This document shows, piece by piece, positions 16,500 through 16,613 of a stretch of DNA of 16,613 nucleotides. The number at the start of each line of letters is the position of its first letter. Position 1 is the stretch's first letter. The stretch is from Cyclobacteriaceae bacterium (GTDB taxonomy: Bacteria > Bacteroidota > Bacteroidia > Cytophagales > Cyclobacteriaceae). Location: NCBI GenBank assembly GCA_009885605.1, contig VFKK01000329.1:1-16613 (forward strand). Reading direction: 5' to 3'. The translations under genes and the position numbers were made by a program. The notes under the pieces are model-generated. The model was not told the origin of the DNA. It did no database searches and saw only the letters and a program-made list of their open reading frames with translations.

Positions 16500-16613
16500 T
16501 TGAAACGTCAGATATTCTTACTCATATTTTCTGCATTATTTTTTTTCTCTTGCTCCAAACAAGAGTCCGAGGAAACCAACCTCTTTGAATTGATTGATAA
16601 AAACTGGACTGGT
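16500..16613 (+). CDS. Third FG-GAP/ASPIC-type lipoprotein, N-terminal fragment (runs off the window)
   Basis: The last 114 bases encode 38 residues in one open frame: a basic start (KRQ), a hydrophobic core and lipobox FFFSC, then a linker and LFELIDKNWTG. That last segment aligns with LFQKIDSSQSG and LFVSLPPQKTG just after the lipobox in the two complete paralogs. No ATG lies in frame between the upstream stop (TAA at 16482-16484) and the signal peptide, so TTG at 16500 is the likely start codon. This makes it the probable first 38 residues of a third family member oriented rightwards. The family call rests on about eleven residues plus context, so it is tentative. Confidence 0.65.
   Translation, partial: MKRQIFLLIFSALFFFSCSKQESEETNLFELIDKNWTG

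Overview
The window looks like chromosomal DNA of a member of the Bacteroidota, most likely a marine Cytophagales relative (Algoriphagus/Cyclobacteriaceae type). This is inferred from the AT-rich base composition, the lack of Shine-Dalgarno sites, promoter-like sites of the Bacteroidota form (TTTG, about 19 bases, TAnnTTTG), many lipoprotein signal peptides, a DUF5686 outer-membrane protein and very large FG-GAP/ASPIC lipoproteins. No species can be named from the sequence alone.

Left part (1-5100) is mostly housekeeping. A minus-strand tRNA-Tyr(GTA)/tRNA-Gly(TCC) pair has a near-perfect promoter. Next come a minus-strand M1-family aminopeptidase lipoprotein, a divergent stand-alone biotin carboxyl carrier protein, and the conserved pyrH-frr pair. 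A strong bidirectional terminator at about 5063-5095 closes pyrH-frr and also faces the convergent DUF5686 gene (5094-7754).

Middle part (7755-15243) is dominated by two giant paralogous lipoproteins of 1108 and 1116 residues. They are arranged tail to tail with only 5 bases between their stop codons. By direct reading, both have the same plan: lipoprotein signal, seven DxNxDGxxD calcium-loop repeats, an ASPIC/UnbV domain, then seven more repeats, of which the sixth is degenerate in both and is followed by a conserved helical insert. A small lipoprotein of unknown function lies 35 bases upstream of the second one and is probably co-transcribed with it.

Right part (15244-16613) is a decayed accessory patch. 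It holds a 148-base element bounded by perfect 14-base inverted repeats, a DDE (IS4-like) transposase remnant with several in-frame stops, and an isolated hairpin. At the very edge a third FG-GAP/ASPIC-type lipoprotein begins, apparently from a TTG codon. The most interesting signal is this cluster of surface lipoproteins (two complete, one partial) without a SusC/SusD pair in view, together with the small lipoprotein partner and the mobile-element debris beside them.
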